Shown: positions 9,345 to 18,835 of the stretch, in pieces
Layout: each line of letters begins with the position of its first letter
Position numbering within the stretch: the stretch's first letter is position 1
Position numbers and translations under genes: made by a program
Notes under the pieces: generated by a model
The model's database searches: none
Seen by the model: the letters and a program-made list of their open reading frames with translations, nothing else
What the model was told of the DNA's origin: nothing
Assembly: GCF_027924905.1 (NCBI RefSeq)
Contig: NZ_AP027055.1
Location: 496,001 to 560,000 of the forward strand
Length of the DNA stretch: 64,000 bases
Direction of reading: 5' to 3'
DNA from: Limnohabitans sp. INBF002
GTDB taxonomy: Bacteria; Pseudomonadota; Gammaproteobacteria; Burkholderiales; Burkholderiaceae_C

Positions 9345-9377
9345 AAAAAAGCCCGCTTCACAGAGCGGGCTTTTTTT
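9345..9377. terminator. Bidirectional intrinsic terminator between ychF and accD
   Basis: An A-run at 9345-9350 is followed by the stem GCCCGCT (9351-9357), a six-base loop, the stem AGCGGGC (9364-9370) and then seven T's. Both strands therefore have a GC-rich hairpin followed by a U-tract, which fits two convergent genes (ychF plus, accD minus). Confidence 0.92.
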
Positions 9378-9392
9378 ATGTACGTGGCTTGA

Positions 9393-10265
9393 TCAGGCCA
9401 CCGCATCCGCTGGCTGGCGCTGCAACATGGCGAGCGTGCTGGCGATGGTTTTGCGCAGTTCGCGGCGGTCGCAAATCATGTCGATGGCGCCTTTTTGCTG
9501 CAAGAATTCGGCGCGTTGGAAGCCTGCGGGCAAAGTCACGCGCACGGTGTTTTCAATCACGCGAGGACCGGCAAAGCCAATCAGGGCATTGGGTTCGGCG
9601 ATGACCACGTCGCCCACAAACGCAAAGCCGGCTGACACGCCGCCCATGGTGGGGTCGGTCAACACGCTGATGTAAGGCAAACCTTTTTTGGCCAAGCGGG
9701 TCAGCGAGGCGTTGGTTTTGGCCATTTGCATGAGCGAGAGCAAGCCCTCTTGCATGCGTGCGCCACCGGTGGCGGTGAAGCAAATGAACGGTACTTTTTG
9801 TTCAATGGCGGTGTGCACGCCGCGCACAAAGCGCTCGCCCACGACCGAGCCCATCGAGCCGCCCATGAAGTCGAATTCAAAGCAGGCCACAACCACGTTG
9901 ACGCTGTGCACGGCACCGCCCATGACCACCAAGGCGTCTGTTTCGCCGGTGTTTTGCATGGCTTCTTTGAGGCGCTCGGGGTACTTGCGGCTGTCCTTGA
10001 ATTTCAAGGCGTCCACAGGCAGCACTTCTTGACCGATTTCGTAGCGGCCTTCAGCGTCCAGGAACATGTCCAAACGGTCGCGCGCGCTGGTGCGGTGGTG
10101 GTGGCTGCAGGTGGGGCAGACGTTTTGGTTGGCTTGCAAGTCACTCTTGTAGAGCACGGTCTCACAGCTGGGGCACTTCACCCACACGCCTTCGGGCACG
10201 CTGCGGCGCTCAGAGGGTTCGGTGTGTTGAATTTTTGGGGGAAGCAGTTTTTCGAGCCAACTCAT
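9393..10265 (-). CDS. accD: Acetyl-CoA carboxylase carboxyltransferase subunit beta
   Basis: A 290-residue protein starting [13 protein letters not shown], with the four-cysteine zinc ribbon C31-x2-C34-x15-C50-x2-C53 typical of bacterial AccD. The carboxyltransferase fold follows, with [11 protein letters not shown], the glycine-rich GGARMQEG and [10 protein letters not shown]. With AccA it transfers carboxyl from biotin to acetyl-CoA, the first step of fatty acid synthesis. It is the last gene of the fimV-truA-trpF-trpB-trpA-accD run. The frame is open 59 codons further upstream, but ATG 10265 is the conserved start. Confidence 0.96.
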   Translation of the reverse strand: MSWLEKLLPPKIQHTEPSERRSVPEGVWVKCPSCETVLYKSDLQANQNVCPTCSHHHRTSARDRLDMFLDAEGRYEIGQEVLPVDALKFKDSRKYPERLKEAMQNTGETDALVVMGGAVHSVNVVVACFEFDFMGGSMGSVVGERFVRGVHTAIEQKVPFICFTATGGARMQEGLLSLMQMAKTNASLTRLAKKGLPYISVLTDPTMGGVSAGFAFVGDVVIAEPNALIGFAGPRVIENTVRVTLPAGFQRAEFLQQKGAIDMICDRRELRKTIASTLAMLQRQPADAVA

Positions 10266-10338
10266 GGTGAGCCTTTCGTCAGTTCTTTTGGAATTGATTG
10301 ATTTTAACGGGCGGGGTAGGTATCGTTTTGAGAGACGT

Positions 10339-11148
10339 TCAAGCGTCCAAAGCCTGGCGAATACCCGCCAAAAACTCATGTGCAGCAGCCACTTCCTGGC
10401 CTGCTGGCGCGGCTTCGAGCAGCTGGATGATGCGGCTGCCAATCACCACGGCGTCGGCCACGCGGCCCACGGCGGTGGCGGTGGCGGCATCACGAATGCC
10501 AAAGCCCACACCCACGGGGATGTGCACATGCTGGCGAATGCGCGGCAGCATGGCTTCGACGGCATCGGTGTCGAGGTTGCCAGCGCCCGTCACGCCTTTG
10601 AGCGAAACGTAATACACATAGCCGCTGGCAATGCGTGCCACTTGTTCCATGCGCTTGTCCGTGCTGGTGGGCGCGAGCAAGAAGATCAGATCCATGCTGT
10701 GGGCGCGCAAGGTGGCGGCGAACTCTTCGCACTCTTCGGGCGGGTAGTCCACGATGAGCACGCCGTCCACGCCGGCGGCAGACGCGTCTTTGACGAACGA
10801 ATCTGGGCCGTGCTTGAGGTTGTAGCACTCCACGGGGTTGGCGTAGCCCATCAGCACCACGGGGGTTGTGTTGTCGGTTTTGCGGAACTCGCGCACCATG
10901 TCCAGCACTTGGGCTGTGCCAATGCCAAAACGCAGCGCGGCTTCGCCTGCTTTTTGAATCACAGCGCCATCGGCCATGGGGTCGCTGAAGGGAACGCCCA
11001 GTTCGATGATGTCAGCGCCTGCATCCACCATGCCGTGCATGAGCGCGGGCGTGATGTTGGCTTGCGGGAAGCCCGCCATCACATAGGGGATGAGGGCTTT
11101 GCGGCCTTGGGCCTTGAGGGCGGCGAGGGTGGCGTCAATACGGCTCAT
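10339..11148 (-). CDS. trpA: Tryptophan synthase alpha chain
   Basis: A 269-residue TIM-barrel protein beginning [20 protein letters not shown]. The catalytic Glu lies in [15 protein letters not shown] and the catalytic Asp in [13 protein letters not shown]. It cleaves indole-3-glycerol phosphate and passes indole to TrpB. The start is eight bases beyond the trpB stop. A GTG at 11160 would overlap trpB by four bases and add four residues; I prefer ATG 11148 because it matches the family N-terminus. Neither start has a strong ribosome site. Confidence 0.95.
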   Translation of the reverse strand: MSRIDATLAALKAQGRKALIPYVMAGFPQANITPALMHGMVDAGADIIELGVPFSDPMADGAVIQKAGEAALRFGIGTAQVLDMVREFRKTDNTTPVVLMGYANPVECYNLKHGPDSFVKDASAAGVDGVLIVDYPPEECEEFAATLRAHSMDLIFLLAPTSTDKRMEQVARIASGYVYYVSLKGVTGAGNLDTDAVEAMLPRIRQHVHIPVGVGFGIRDAATATAVGRVADAVVIGSRIIQLLEAAPAGQEVAAAHEFLAGIRQALDA

Positions 11149-11156
11149 GGTGCTGC

Positions 11157-12446
11157 TCACTTCACAATTTTCACGGTTTGTTCTGTCGGACCACCTTTGA
11201 CCGATTGGCCTTGGCAGCTCGGACGGCAGAAGAAGTCAGCGCCGCTCAGGTCGGCCACGGTGCCAATGTCTTTGTCGCCACGGCCTGAGAGGTTGACCAA
11301 GATGGATTGCTCGGGCTTCATGGTCTTGGCCAGCTTCATGGCGTAGGCCACGGCATGGCTGGATTCGAGCGCGGGGATGATGCCTTCGGTGCGGCACAGG
11401 TAATGGAAGGCATCCAACGCCTCTTTGTCGGTGATGCCCACGTATTCGGTGCGGCCAATGTCTTTGAGGAACGCGTGCTCGGGGCCCACGCCGGGGTAGT
11501 CGAGGCCAGCGCTCACGCTGTGCGTTTCGGTGATTTGGCCGTTCTCGTCTTGCAAGATGTAAGTGCGGTTGCCGTGCAACACGCCGGGCGCGCCCAGCTG
11601 CAACGAGCAGGAGTGACGGTCGGTGTCCATGCCTTCGCCAGCGGCTTCCACGCCAATGAGGCGGGTGTTGGCGTGGTCGATGTAGGGGTAGAAGATGCCC
11701 ATGGCATTGCTGCCGCCGCCCACGCAGGCGACCACGGCGTCTGGCTGCTGCTCGGCCATCTTCAAGCTCTTGAACATCTCGGGCATTTGCGTGAGGCACT
11801 CTTCGCCAATCACGCTTTGGAAATCGCGCACCATCATTGGGTAGGGGTGTGGACCCGCCACCGTACCGATGATGTAAAAGGTGTTGTCCACGTTGGCCAC
11901 CCAGTCGCGCATGGCTTCGTTGAGTGCGTCTTTGAGGGTACGGCTGCCTGATTCAACGGGCACCACGGTCGCGCCCAAGAGCTTCATGCGGTACACGTTG
12001 GGGCTTTGACGTTTGACGTCTTCAGCACCCATGTAGACCACGCATTCCAACCCGTAGCGTGCGCAAATGGTGGCGGTGGCCACGCCGTGTTGGCCTGCGC
12101 CTGTTTCGGCAATCACGCGGGGCTTGCCCATGCGCTTGGCGAGCATGGCTTGGCCGATGGTGTTGTTGATCTTGTGAGCGCCAGTGTGGTTCAGGTCTTC
12201 ACGCTTCAAGAAGATTTGCGCGCCACCCATTTCGCGGCTCATACGGGCTGCGTGGTAGATGGGAGAAGGGCGGCCGACGAAGTGGGCGAGTTCTGACTTG
12301 AATTCGGCGATGAACTCGGGGTCGTGCTGGTATTTGGCGTACGCGTCTTTGAGCTCTTCAATCGCGTGAGTCAGCGTTTCGCTGATGAAGCTGCCGCCGT
12401 AAATGCCAAAGTGGCCTTTGGCGTCGGGTTGTTGGTAGTTCGACAT
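11157..12446 (-). CDS. trpB: Tryptophan synthase beta chain
   Basis: A 429-residue PLP enzyme. The PLP lysine is in the motif [11 protein letters not shown] and the phosphate-binding glycine loop is [10 protein letters not shown]. It condenses indole with serine to make tryptophan. The C-terminus carries an extra tail of about 25 residues with a Cys-x2-Cys pair (FFCRPSCQ) that E. coli TrpB lacks. It is followed closely by trpA and preceded 67 bases upstream by trpF. Confidence 0.96.
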   Translation of the reverse strand: MSNYQQPDAKGHFGIYGGSFISETLTHAIEELKDAYAKYQHDPEFIAEFKSELAHFVGRPSPIYHAARMSREMGGAQIFLKREDLNHTGAHKINNTIGQAMLAKRMGKPRVIAETGAGQHGVATATICARYGLECVVYMGAEDVKRQSPNVYRMKLLGATVVPVESGSRTLKDALNEAMRDWVANVDNTFYIIGTVAGPHPYPMMVRDFQSVIGEECLTQMPEMFKSLKMAEQQPDAVVACVGGGSNAMGIFYPYIDHANTRLIGVEAAGEGMDTDRHSCSLQLGAPGVLHGNRTYILQDENGQITETHSVSAGLDYPGVGPEHAFLKDIGRTEYVGITDKEALDAFHYLCRTEGIIPALESSHAVAYAMKLAKTMKPEQSILVNLSGRGDKDIGTVADLSGADFFCRPSCQGQSVKGGPTEQTVKIVK

Positions 12447-12513
12447 AGATAGCCTACAAAAATTGCCTTGGGGCTTACGCGCCCAAGTGCTTCAAACAAA
12501 AGAGGAGGAGTGC

Positions 12514-13194
12514 TTAGAGCGGGTGCTCTGCGTCGGCTGCGCGTACGGCTCGGACGAATTCGTGAATCTTGGCCGCATCTTTGATGCCTTTGGCCGATTC
12601 CACGCCAGAGCTCACGTCCACCGCCAACGAATGGCCGTGGTTACGCAGCGCGCGAATGCCATCGGTCACGTTGGCAGCGTTGAGTCCACCAGACAAGACG
12701 AGGTGAGCGTTGACGTTTGGAGGAAGCTGTGACCAATTGAATGTTTTGCCGCCGCCGCCGTAACCGTCGACATGGGCGTCGAGCAGCACCGCTTGGGCGT
12801 CTGAGTAATCTTGTGCGTATTTTAAGAGGTCGAAAGCTTCTTCGCCCGCAGGGGTTTCTAGCGGGATGCGGGCAGCCCGAATCCAACGGCGGCCCAAGGT
12901 GCGGGCAATCTTGCGGCAGTGGTCGGGCGTTTCGTCGCCGTGGAACTGCAGCCACGCGCCTGGCACTTGCACACACGCGTGGGCAATGGCCTCGGAGGTT
13001 TCATTCACAAACAGCAGCACGGGCGTGACGAAGGCGGGCAAGCGCAAGGCCAGCTCGGCGGCACGCTCCACCGTCACCGCACGCGGGCTAGGGGCGTACA
13101 TGACAAAGCCAATGGCGTCCACGCCTGCGGCCACGGCGGCGTCGACGTCTTGCTCACGGGTGAGTCCACAAATTTTGATACGCGTGCGGTTCAT
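12514..13194 (-). CDS. trpF: Phosphoribosylanthranilate isomerase
   Basis: A 226-residue TIM-barrel enzyme starting MNRTRIKICGLTREQDVDAA. The catalytic cysteine lies in KICGL, and the Asp in VLLDAHVDGYGGGGKTF is the acid. It catalyses the Amadori rearrangement of PRA to CdRP in tryptophan synthesis. Its start overlaps the end of truA by four bases, so the two are translationally coupled. Confidence 0.95.
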   Translation of the reverse strand: MNRTRIKICGLTREQDVDAAVAAGVDAIGFVMYAPSPRAVTVERAAELALRLPAFVTPVLLFVNETSEAIAHACVQVPGAWLQFHGDETPDHCRKIARTLGRRWIRAARIPLETPAGEEAFDLLKYAQDYSDAQAVLLDAHVDGYGGGGKTFNWSQLPPNVNAHLVLSGGLNAANVTDGIRALRNHGHSLAVDVSSGVESAKGIKDAAKIHEFVRAVRAADAEHPL

Positions 13195-13988
13195 GGCAAT
13201 CCATCATACGCAGGGGTACGGTCAGGCAAATCCCACTGTGCGTCGTAGCGGGGACCCAAGAAATACAAACCATCGGGGCTGAAGGTGGGGGCGGCGGCAT
13301 CGCGGTCGCGGGCGGCCAGCACGTTGGCCATCCACTCCGGCGGTTTGTCGCCACTGCCAATCTTCACAAAGCAACCCATGAGGTTGCGAATCATGTGGTG
13401 CAAAAACGCGCTGGCTTCAAACTCAAAGCGCCACACGGCTGAGCCGGGCTGAGTGCTTTTGCGGGTGATGTCGATGCGCGTCATGGTTTTGACGGGCGTG
13501 AGAGCTTGACAGCTCGACGCGCGAAATGAGGTGAAGTCGTGTTCACCCATCAGGTACTGCGCGGCTTTTTGCATGGCTTCAAGGTCGAGCGGGCGGTACA
13601 CCCAGCCGACACGGCCCACTTCGACGCTGGGGCGCACGGCGGATTCGAGCACCACATAGGCATAGCGGCGTGCAATGGCGCTGCCACGGCAGTGAAATTC
13701 ACGCGGCATTTCACGCGCCCATTGCACCGCAATGTCGAGCGGTAAATAGCGGTTGGTGCCGCGCACCCACGAGTAGGGCGTGCGGTCAAGCTCGGTGTCA
13801 AAGTGAATCACTTGCATGAGGCCATGCACACCGGCATCGGTGCGGCCTGCACACAAGGTAGAGACGGGAGTTTGGGTGAACTTGGACAGCGCTTTTTCAA
13901 GCTTGTCCTGCACTGTTTTGCCAGAGAGTTGGCTCTGCCAGCCTTCGTAGGCTTGGCCGTTGTAGCTCAAGCCCATGGCGATGCGCAT
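13191..13988 (-). CDS. truA: tRNA pseudouridine(38-40) synthase TruA
   Basis: A 265-residue protein. The catalytic aspartate is in the motif AGRTDAGVHG near residue 50, and the sequence begins MRIAMGLSYNGQAYEGWQSQ, which is typical of TruA. It modifies the anticodon arm of many tRNAs. It lies five bases downstream of the fimV stop and overlaps trpF by four bases, the usual Burkholderiales arrangement. Confidence 0.95.
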   Translation of the reverse strand: MRIAMGLSYNGQAYEGWQSQLSGKTVQDKLEKALSKFTQTPVSTLCAGRTDAGVHGLMQVIHFDTELDRTPYSWVRGTNRYLPLDIAVQWAREMPREFHCRGSAIARRYAYVVLESAVRPSVEVGRVGWVYRPLDLEAMQKAAQYLMGEHDFTSFRASSCQALTPVKTMTRIDITRKSTQPGSAVWRFEFEASAFLHHMIRNLMGCFVKIGSGDKPPEWMANVLAARDRDAAAPTFSPDGLYFLGPRYDAQWDLPDRTPAYDGLP

Positions 13989-13993
13989 ACGGC

Positions 13994-15622
13994 TTAGCCT
14001 CGTTCAGCCAGCCACTGGAGGGCTTTTTCTTTGTCAGCACCAGAGGCTTCTATCGCCACCTCTTCCATCAAGGCACGGCTGGTGTGCAGTTGGCCCAAGT
14101 TCCACAGCTCGTCAGCCAAGTCGATGCGCACTTGGTAGGGGCTGGGGTGGCCGACATCGTCCAAGTCCAAAGAAATGTTGGGCATTTCCATGGTGGGGCG
14201 TGCGGGTTGCTCGGCGCTGTAAGTGCGTTCTTCTTCGTGCGCATCATCCGCGTCGTCATGCGCGTGATGCGCATGGTCGTGTGGGTGTTCATGCGCATCG
14301 TGCATGTGCGTGGCGACTTCGTGGATGTAGCCACGTTCAACAGGGTTTTGGCCGTCGAACTCAGGCAAGTCCAGATTGAACTTCACGTTCAGTGGTGGCA
14401 AGCCTTGAATGTCGTCGTCGCTCTTGTTCAAAGCACGACGGCGCCACAAACCGACCAACACCAAAATGGCAATCAGGCTGCCAGCACCCACGGGTGTGAG
14501 GCTGTGTTCACGCAGTTCGTTGAGCCATTCGCCATTGGCGGAGGCTGCACTGGCGGGCACTTCCACGGGCAATGCGCCGCCTGCAGAGGCTGCTTCAGAC
14601 GCAGGGCTCGTTGCATTGGTCACGGTGGCTGCTGCAATCTTGCCGAGTTCGGCAATGTTGCGGCTCAATTCGGCAGCGCGGGTGGCCACGTCTTGGGCTT
14701 CGCGTTGCTGGGCAATGCTGTCGGCAGCAGCGTCTTTGCTGCCGGGTTTGGCCAAGGTCAACTTGTCTTGGTTGGTCTTGGCATTTTTGTTTTGCACCTG
14801 AGCTTCGAGCTTGCCTGCGGTATCGCGGGCCGCCTTGGGCACGGTGCCGCCGGGGGCGCGTGCGGCCAGCTCGGCGCGGTAGGCTTCAAAGTCTTTGGTT
14901 TGAATTTGGATGGCTTTGCGCGCTTCTTCGCGCGACACGGCTTTGGCTTCTTGCTCCGTGGGCAAGGTCAGCAAAGCGCCTTCCTTCATGCGGTTGACGT
15001 TGGACTCGACAAAGGCATCGGGGTTGCTGCGCAACAAGGCCAGCAACATTTGTTCTAAAGACACGCCTTCTGGCGTTTTGCCTGCAGCCAGTTCGCTGGC
15101 GGTGTCGCCGCGTTTGACGGTGATAGGTTGTGCGGTTTTGCCCGCAGCGGCACCACCCGAAACGGGTAAGGCCGCGATGGGTTTTGCGTTTGACTTGCCA
15201 TCATCCAGCGACAAGCTGATGTCGCGCAGCAGGCGGCCTGTCGCCCATCGCAAATCAATCAACACATCGAGCGAATTGTGATGAATGGCTTGCTTGCTGC
15301 TCACCTTCAGATAGAGTTTTCCGTTGTCGCGACGCAACAGTTGGACTTGAATCTCAAGTGGCACACCGTTGCTGACGGGCAGCTCCATCTTCGCCGCTTT
15401 GTAAATTTCTTGGCTGGCGATGCCTGCTTGCAACTCGGTTTGTTCAGCAGCCGTGATTTCGCTGATGTCGATCTCTGCGCGCAAAGCCTCGCCCTGCTTG
15501 CTTTGTACGACAGGGCGACTCAAAGTGAGTGCCTGCGCACTGCCGAAGACCGACAGTGACAGGGCTGCCCACAGCGCTGAGCGCTGGAACAAATTGGAAG
15601 CAGTGCGGGGGGCTTTTTTCAT
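13994..15622 (-). CDS. fimV: FimV/HubP-type polar landmark protein with a histidine-rich insert
   Basis: A 542-residue protein from the ATG at 15622. The signal peptide (ends SAQA) is followed by the FimV N-terminal domain (LTLSRPVVQSKQGEALRAEI), a LysM-like segment (ITVKRGDTASELA), a coiled-coil stretch, a membrane segment (GAGSLIAILVLVGLWRR) and the C-terminal FimV TPR-like motif ending LQWLAERG. FimV organises polar type IV pilus and twitching machinery through peptidoglycan binding outside and partner binding inside. Just after the membrane segment is a His/Asp-rich low-complexity stretch (encoded at about 14220-14320). A TTG six bases upstream is a less likely start. Confidence 0.85.
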   Translation of the reverse strand: MKKAPRTASNLFQRSALWAALSLSVFGSAQALTLSRPVVQSKQGEALRAEIDISEITAAEQTELQAGIASQEIYKAAKMELPVSNGVPLEIQVQLLRRDNGKLYLKVSSKQAIHHNSLDVLIDLRWATGRLLRDISLSLDDGKSNAKPIAALPVSGGAAAGKTAQPITVKRGDTASELAAGKTPEGVSLEQMLLALLRSNPDAFVESNVNRMKEGALLTLPTEQEAKAVSREEARKAIQIQTKDFEAYRAELAARAPGGTVPKAARDTAGKLEAQVQNKNAKTNQDKLTLAKPGSKDAAADSIAQQREAQDVATRAAELSRNIAELGKIAAATVTNATSPASEAASAGGALPVEVPASAASANGEWLNELREHSLTPVGAGSLIAILVLVGLWRRRALNKSDDDIQGLPPLNVKFNLDLPEFDGQNPVERGYIHEVATHMHDAHEHPHDHAHHAHDDADDAHEEERTYSAEQPARPTMEMPNISLDLDDVGHPSPYQVRIDLADELWNLGQLHTSRALMEEVAIEASGADKEKALQWLAERG

Positions 15623-15643
15623 AGCCAAAGATATTACTTTGTT

Positions 15644-16774
15644 TTACGCCTCGAGCAGGATGCGCAACATGCGGCGCAATGGCTCGGCAGCGCCCCACAA
15701 CAGCTGGTCACCCACGGTGAACGCGCCCAAGTAGTCGTTGCCCATCGCCATCTTGTGCAGGCGTCCCACTGGCACAGTGAGCGTGCCGGTCACGGCTGCG
15801 GGTGTCAGGTCGCGTTCGCTGATTTCGCGCACGTTCGGCACCACTTTGACCCAATCGTTCGCGCTGGCCAAGATGCTTTCGATCTCGTCCATGGGCACGT
15901 CTTTTTTCAGCTTGATGGTCAAGCCTTGTGAGTGGCAGCGCATCGCGCCAATGCGCACGCACAGACCGTCAATGGGGATCGAGCCCGCAGTGCGGAAGGC
16001 TGGATTGCCCAAGATCTTGTTGCACTCAGCGCCGCCCTTCCACTCTTCCTTGCTTTGGCCGTGCTCCACGGGCACGTCGATCCAAGGGATCAAGCTGCCA
16101 GCCAAGGCCGTGTTGCGGAAGTTTTTGGTGGGGAACTCAGCGCTGCGCATGGTGGCCGACACTTTGCGGTCGATGTCCAAGATGGCAGAAGAGGGGTTGG
16201 CCAAGTCGTCTTTCACGGCGTCGTGCAAAGCGCCCATTTGGCTCAGCAGCTCGCGCATGTTTTGTGCACCCGCGCCCGAAGCCGCCTGGTACGTCATGGC
16301 GCTGACCCACTCGACCATGTTGTGTTGGAACAAGCCGCCCAAGCCCATGAGCATCAAGCTCACGGTGCAGTTGCCGCCGATCCAGTTTTTGCCGCCTTTG
16401 CCCAAGGCGCTGTCGATCACGTTGCGGTTGACGGGGTCCAAAACGATCACGGCGTCGTCGGCCATGCGCAGGCTAGACGCGGCGTCAATCCAGTGGCCAT
16501 TCCAGCCAGCAGCGCGCAACTTGGGATACACCTCTTTGGTGTAGTCGCCACCTTGGCAGGTGAGCACGATGTCGCACTTCTTTAAAGCTTCGATGTCGTT
16601 GGCGTCTTTGAGCGTGGTTTCGTTCTTGGCTTGCGCGGGGGCTTTGCCACCTGCGTTAGACGTGGAGAAGAACACGGGTTCGATCAGATCGAAGTCTTTT
16701 TCTTGAACCATGCGGTCGATCAACACCGAGCCGACCATGCCGCGCCAACCGACTAAACCTACTAACTTGCTCAT
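15644..16774 (-). CDS. asd: Aspartate-semialdehyde dehydrogenase
   Basis: A 376-residue protein starting [20 protein letters not shown], which holds the NADP-binding GxxGxxG. The catalytic cysteine is in the motif [11 protein letters not shown] and the C-terminal His lies in [13 protein letters not shown]. It reduces aspartyl phosphate to the semialdehyde, the branch point for lysine, methionine, threonine and cell-wall diaminopimelate. The length matches the Gram-negative type. A 280-base upstream region contains a putative leader peptide. Confidence 0.96.
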   Translation of the reverse strand: MSKLVGLVGWRGMVGSVLIDRMVQEKDFDLIEPVFFSTSNAGGKAPAQAKNETTLKDANDIEALKKCDIVLTCQGGDYTKEVYPKLRAAGWNGHWIDAASSLRMADDAVIVLDPVNRNVIDSALGKGGKNWIGGNCTVSLMLMGLGGLFQHNMVEWVSAMTYQAASGAGAQNMRELLSQMGALHDAVKDDLANPSSAILDIDRKVSATMRSAEFPTKNFRNTALAGSLIPWIDVPVEHGQSKEEWKGGAECNKILGNPAFRTAGSIPIDGLCVRIGAMRCHSQGLTIKLKKDVPMDEIESILASANDWVKVVPNVREISERDLTPAAVTGTLTVPVGRLHKMAMGNDYLGAFTVGDQLLWGAAEPLRRMLRILLEA

Positions 16775-16794
16775 TTTTCAACGCCTTTTCAAAT

Positions 16795-16845
16795 GTAGAA
16801 AACAGTGCCAGACCTGACTGTTTGCCCGGCTCGTCTGGCCGGGGG
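16795..16845 (-). promoter_or_regulatory. Putative attenuator hairpins between leader peptide and asd
   Basis: Reading toward asd, two adjacent hairpins can be drawn after the leader-peptide stop. The first is CCCGGC (16838-16843 read on minus) with GCCGGG (16825-16830) around a seven-base loop. The second has a seven-base stem AAACAGT/ACTGTTT (16823-16817 with 16806-16800) ending in a short U-tract. The second could act as a weak intrinsic terminator. Alternative pairing with the leader coding region was not computed. Confidence 0.35.
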
Positions 16846-16867
16846 GCGCACGACGAACCGGAGCTGT

Positions 16868-16969
16868 TTAGCCCTTAATGGTCGTGGTTTTGAGTGTGAT
16901 CACGCGCGTGCTAGCAGCCACCGGTGCGGAGGCTGCGGAGTTCAGAGAGAACGAGCGGGCGTGAAACAT
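16868..16969 (-). CDS. Putative 33-residue leader peptide upstream of asd
   Basis: The minus strand has an ATG at 16969 and a stop at 16868, giving 33 residues. The last 13 are T-R-V-I-T-L-K-T-T-T-I-K-G, with five Thr and two Ile. Threonine is an end product of the aspartate pathway that Asd feeds, and Thr/Ile runs are typical of thr-type attenuation peptides. Hairpin-forming sequence follows between its stop and asd. The ribosome site is not striking and the peptide is too short for coding statistics, so this is a hypothesis from position and composition. It may also be chance. Confidence 0.4.
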   Translation of the reverse strand: MFHARSFSLNSAASAPVAASTRVITLKTTTIKG

Positions 16970-17055
16970 AGAAACGATTGTATCGGATGGGGGCTTAGGA
17001 CTGGCTGACACCTTTTTGAGAAATTCTTCATCTGCAAATTTTGTGACTTGGTTAA

Positions 17056-17373
17056 ATGTATCTCATGGAATACAATCAAGCCCCGATTGAAATTAGGCAA
17101 ACAGAGCATTACGTTCGCTGGTTTGCCGCGTTGCGAGACCGCACAGCAAGGGCTCGAATTGATATTCGAATTCGTCGAATGTCTTTGGGAAACCTCGGTG
17201 ATGTGAAGGCTGTGGGTGCAGGCGTATCTGAGCTGCGTATTGATTACGGGCCGGGTTATCGAATTTATTTTGTTCAGCGTGGCACGCAGCTTGTGGTGCT
17301 GCTGGCTGGTGGTGATAAGGGCAGTCAGTCGCGAGATATCGCGATGGCGCATGAACTGGCCAAGATGCTTTAG
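17056..17373 (+). CDS. Type II toxin, RelE/ParE superfamily (HigB/Gp49-like addiction killer)
   Basis: A 105-residue basic protein. The segments EIRQTEHYVRWFAALRD, RARIDIRIRRMSLGNLGD, ELRIDYGPGYRIYF and LLAGGDKGSQSRDI are the usual run of the phage-Gp49-like/addiction-module killer family. These toxins cut mRNA at the ribosome. The antitoxin gene follows nine bases downstream. This toxin-first order is the common one in this subfamily. The start could also be ATG 17065. It lies between asd and leuB, which point away from and toward it respectively. Confidence 0.85.
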   Translation: MYLMEYNQAPIEIRQTEHYVRWFAALRDRTARARIDIRIRRMSLGNLGDVKAVGAGVSELRIDYGPGYRIYFVQRGTQLVVLLAGGDKGSQSRDIAMAHELAKML

Positions 17374-17382
17374 GAGATATTC

Positions 17383-17670
17383 ATGGCAAACAATGCAACA
17401 CGGGCATGGGATGCAGCAGAGCATCTGCAAACCGAAGAAGACATGGCTGCCTATTTAGAGGCAGCTTTAGAGGAGGGTGATTCCTCTTTGATCGCTGCTG
17501 CGCTGGGGGACATCGCTCGCGCGAAGGGCATGTCGCAAGTGGCTCGCGATACAGGACTTGGACGTGAGAGCCTTTACAAAGCTTTGTCGTCCACGGGCAA
17601 CCCTGAGCTGGCCACCATCATCAAAGTTGTGCGCGCTTTAGGGCTACGGCTTCACGCCACGGCTCAATAA
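17383..17670 (+). CDS. Antitoxin partner, HTH addiction-module antidote protein
   Basis: A 95-residue protein starting MANNATRAWDAAEHLQTEED. The C-terminal half has a Cro/C1-like helix-turn-helix (MSQVARDTGLGRESLYKALS) followed by NPELATIIKVVRALGLRL, the classic signature of the antidote paired with Gp49-like killers. It should bind and neutralise the upstream toxin and repress the operon. GGAGATATTC precedes the ATG. Confidence 0.88.
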   Translation: MANNATRAWDAAEHLQTEEDMAAYLEAALEEGDSSLIAAALGDIARAKGMSQVARDTGLGRESLYKALSSTGNPELATIIKVVRALGLRLHATAQ

Positions 17671-17671
17671 A

Positions 17672-17693
17672 AAACGCGCCCTAAGGCGCGTTT
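17672..17693. terminator. Intrinsic terminator between antitoxin and leuB
   Basis: The stem AAACGCGCC (17672-17680), loop CTAA and GGCGCGTTT (17685-17693) form a strong hairpin. On the minus strand it is followed by a run of U's, so it mainly ends leuB transcription. On the plus strand the U-tract is short, and it may still stop the toxin-antitoxin transcript. Confidence 0.85.
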
Positions 17694-17716
17694 GTCGTTG
17701 ACGAGGCCGCGTTGAA

Positions 17717-18802
17717 TTAACGCAAGGCCTTCACCACCGCATCACCCATTTGCGAGGTGCCCACTTTGGTGGTGCCTTCGCTGTAGATATCGCCAGTGCG
17801 CAAGCCTTGAGCCAGCACTTGCTGCACGGCTGTCTCGATGCGGTCAGCTGCTGCTGCTTGGTTCAAGCTAAAGCGCAGCATCATGGCGGCGCTGAGGATG
17901 GTGGCCAAGGGGTTGGCCACGCCTTTGCCTGCGATGTCGGGCGCGCTGCCGTGGCTGGGTTCGTACAAGCCTTGGTTTTTGCTGTTCAGTGAGGCTGAGG
18001 GCAGCATGCCGATGGAGCCTGTGAGCATGGAGGCTTCGTCGCTCAAGATGTCGCCAAACATATTGCCGGTCACGACCACGTCAAAGCGCTTTGGCTCTTT
18101 CACCAGTTGCATGGCGGCGTTGTCGACGTACATGTGGTCTAGGGCGATGTCTGGGTACTCTTTGCCCACTTCGCTCACCACGTCTTTCCAGAATTGGAAG
18201 GTTTCCAGCACGTTGGCTTTGTCCACGCTGGTCACGCGGCCCTCGAAGCCAGCCGCTTTGCGCTTGCGGGCGGCTTGGAAAGCTACATGGGCAATGCGCT
18301 CGATCTCGGGCTTGGAGTAGCGCATGGTGTCAAACGCTTCTTCCGCACCGGGGAAGTGACCGTCCGTAGCCACGCGGCGGCCGCGAGGCTGGCCAAAGTA
18401 AATGTCGCCGGTCAGCTCGCGGATGATGAGGATGTCGAGGCCAGAAATCAGCTCAGGCTTCAAGCTCGATGCGCCCACTAATTGCTCGTAGCAAATGGCA
18501 GGGCGGAAGTTGGCGAACAGGCCCATGTTTTTGCGCAAACCCAAAATGGCTTGCTCGGGGCGCAGGGGGCGGTCCAGCGTGTCGTATTTCCAGTCGCCCA
18601 CAGCGCCGAACAACACGGCGTCAGAGGCCATGGCCAGCTTCAAGGTGGCTTCGGGCAGAGGGTGGCCGTGCGCGTCAAATGCGGCGCCGCCAACCAAGGC
18701 GGTTTCCATCTCGAACTTCAAGTCCAAAACATTCAAAACCTTGACGGCTTCTGCGACGATTTCGGTACCGATGCCATCACCGGGGAGAACTGCGATTTTC
18801 AT
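17717..18802 (-). CDS. leuB: 3-isopropylmalate dehydrogenase
   Basis: A 361-residue protein starting [20 protein letters not shown]. The family motifs [14 protein letters not shown] (tyrosine-containing active loop), VDKANVLE and [14 protein letters not shown] are all present. It oxidises and decarboxylates 3-isopropylmalate in leucine synthesis with NAD and a divalent metal. It follows leuD with a 33-base gap and ends at a strong terminator. Confidence 0.96.
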   Translation of the reverse strand: MKIAVLPGDGIGTEIVAEAVKVLNVLDLKFEMETALVGGAAFDAHGHPLPEATLKLAMASDAVLFGAVGDWKYDTLDRPLRPEQAILGLRKNMGLFANFRPAICYEQLVGASSLKPELISGLDILIIRELTGDIYFGQPRGRRVATDGHFPGAEEAFDTMRYSKPEIERIAHVAFQAARKRKAAGFEGRVTSVDKANVLETFQFWKDVVSEVGKEYPDIALDHMYVDNAAMQLVKEPKRFDVVVTGNMFGDILSDEASMLTGSIGMLPSASLNSKNQGLYEPSHGSAPDIAGKGVANPLATILSAAMMLRFSLNQAAAADRIETAVQQVLAQGLRTGDIYSEGTTKVGTSQMGDAVVKALR

Positions 18803-18835
18803 GTGTGCTTTCTTGTTGTCTTGAGCGTGCGTGCG

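Noticed and set aside
16942..17430. 162-residue minus-strand frame across the toxin gene
   Set aside because: It is antisense to the toxin-antitoxin pair and has no recognisable domain.
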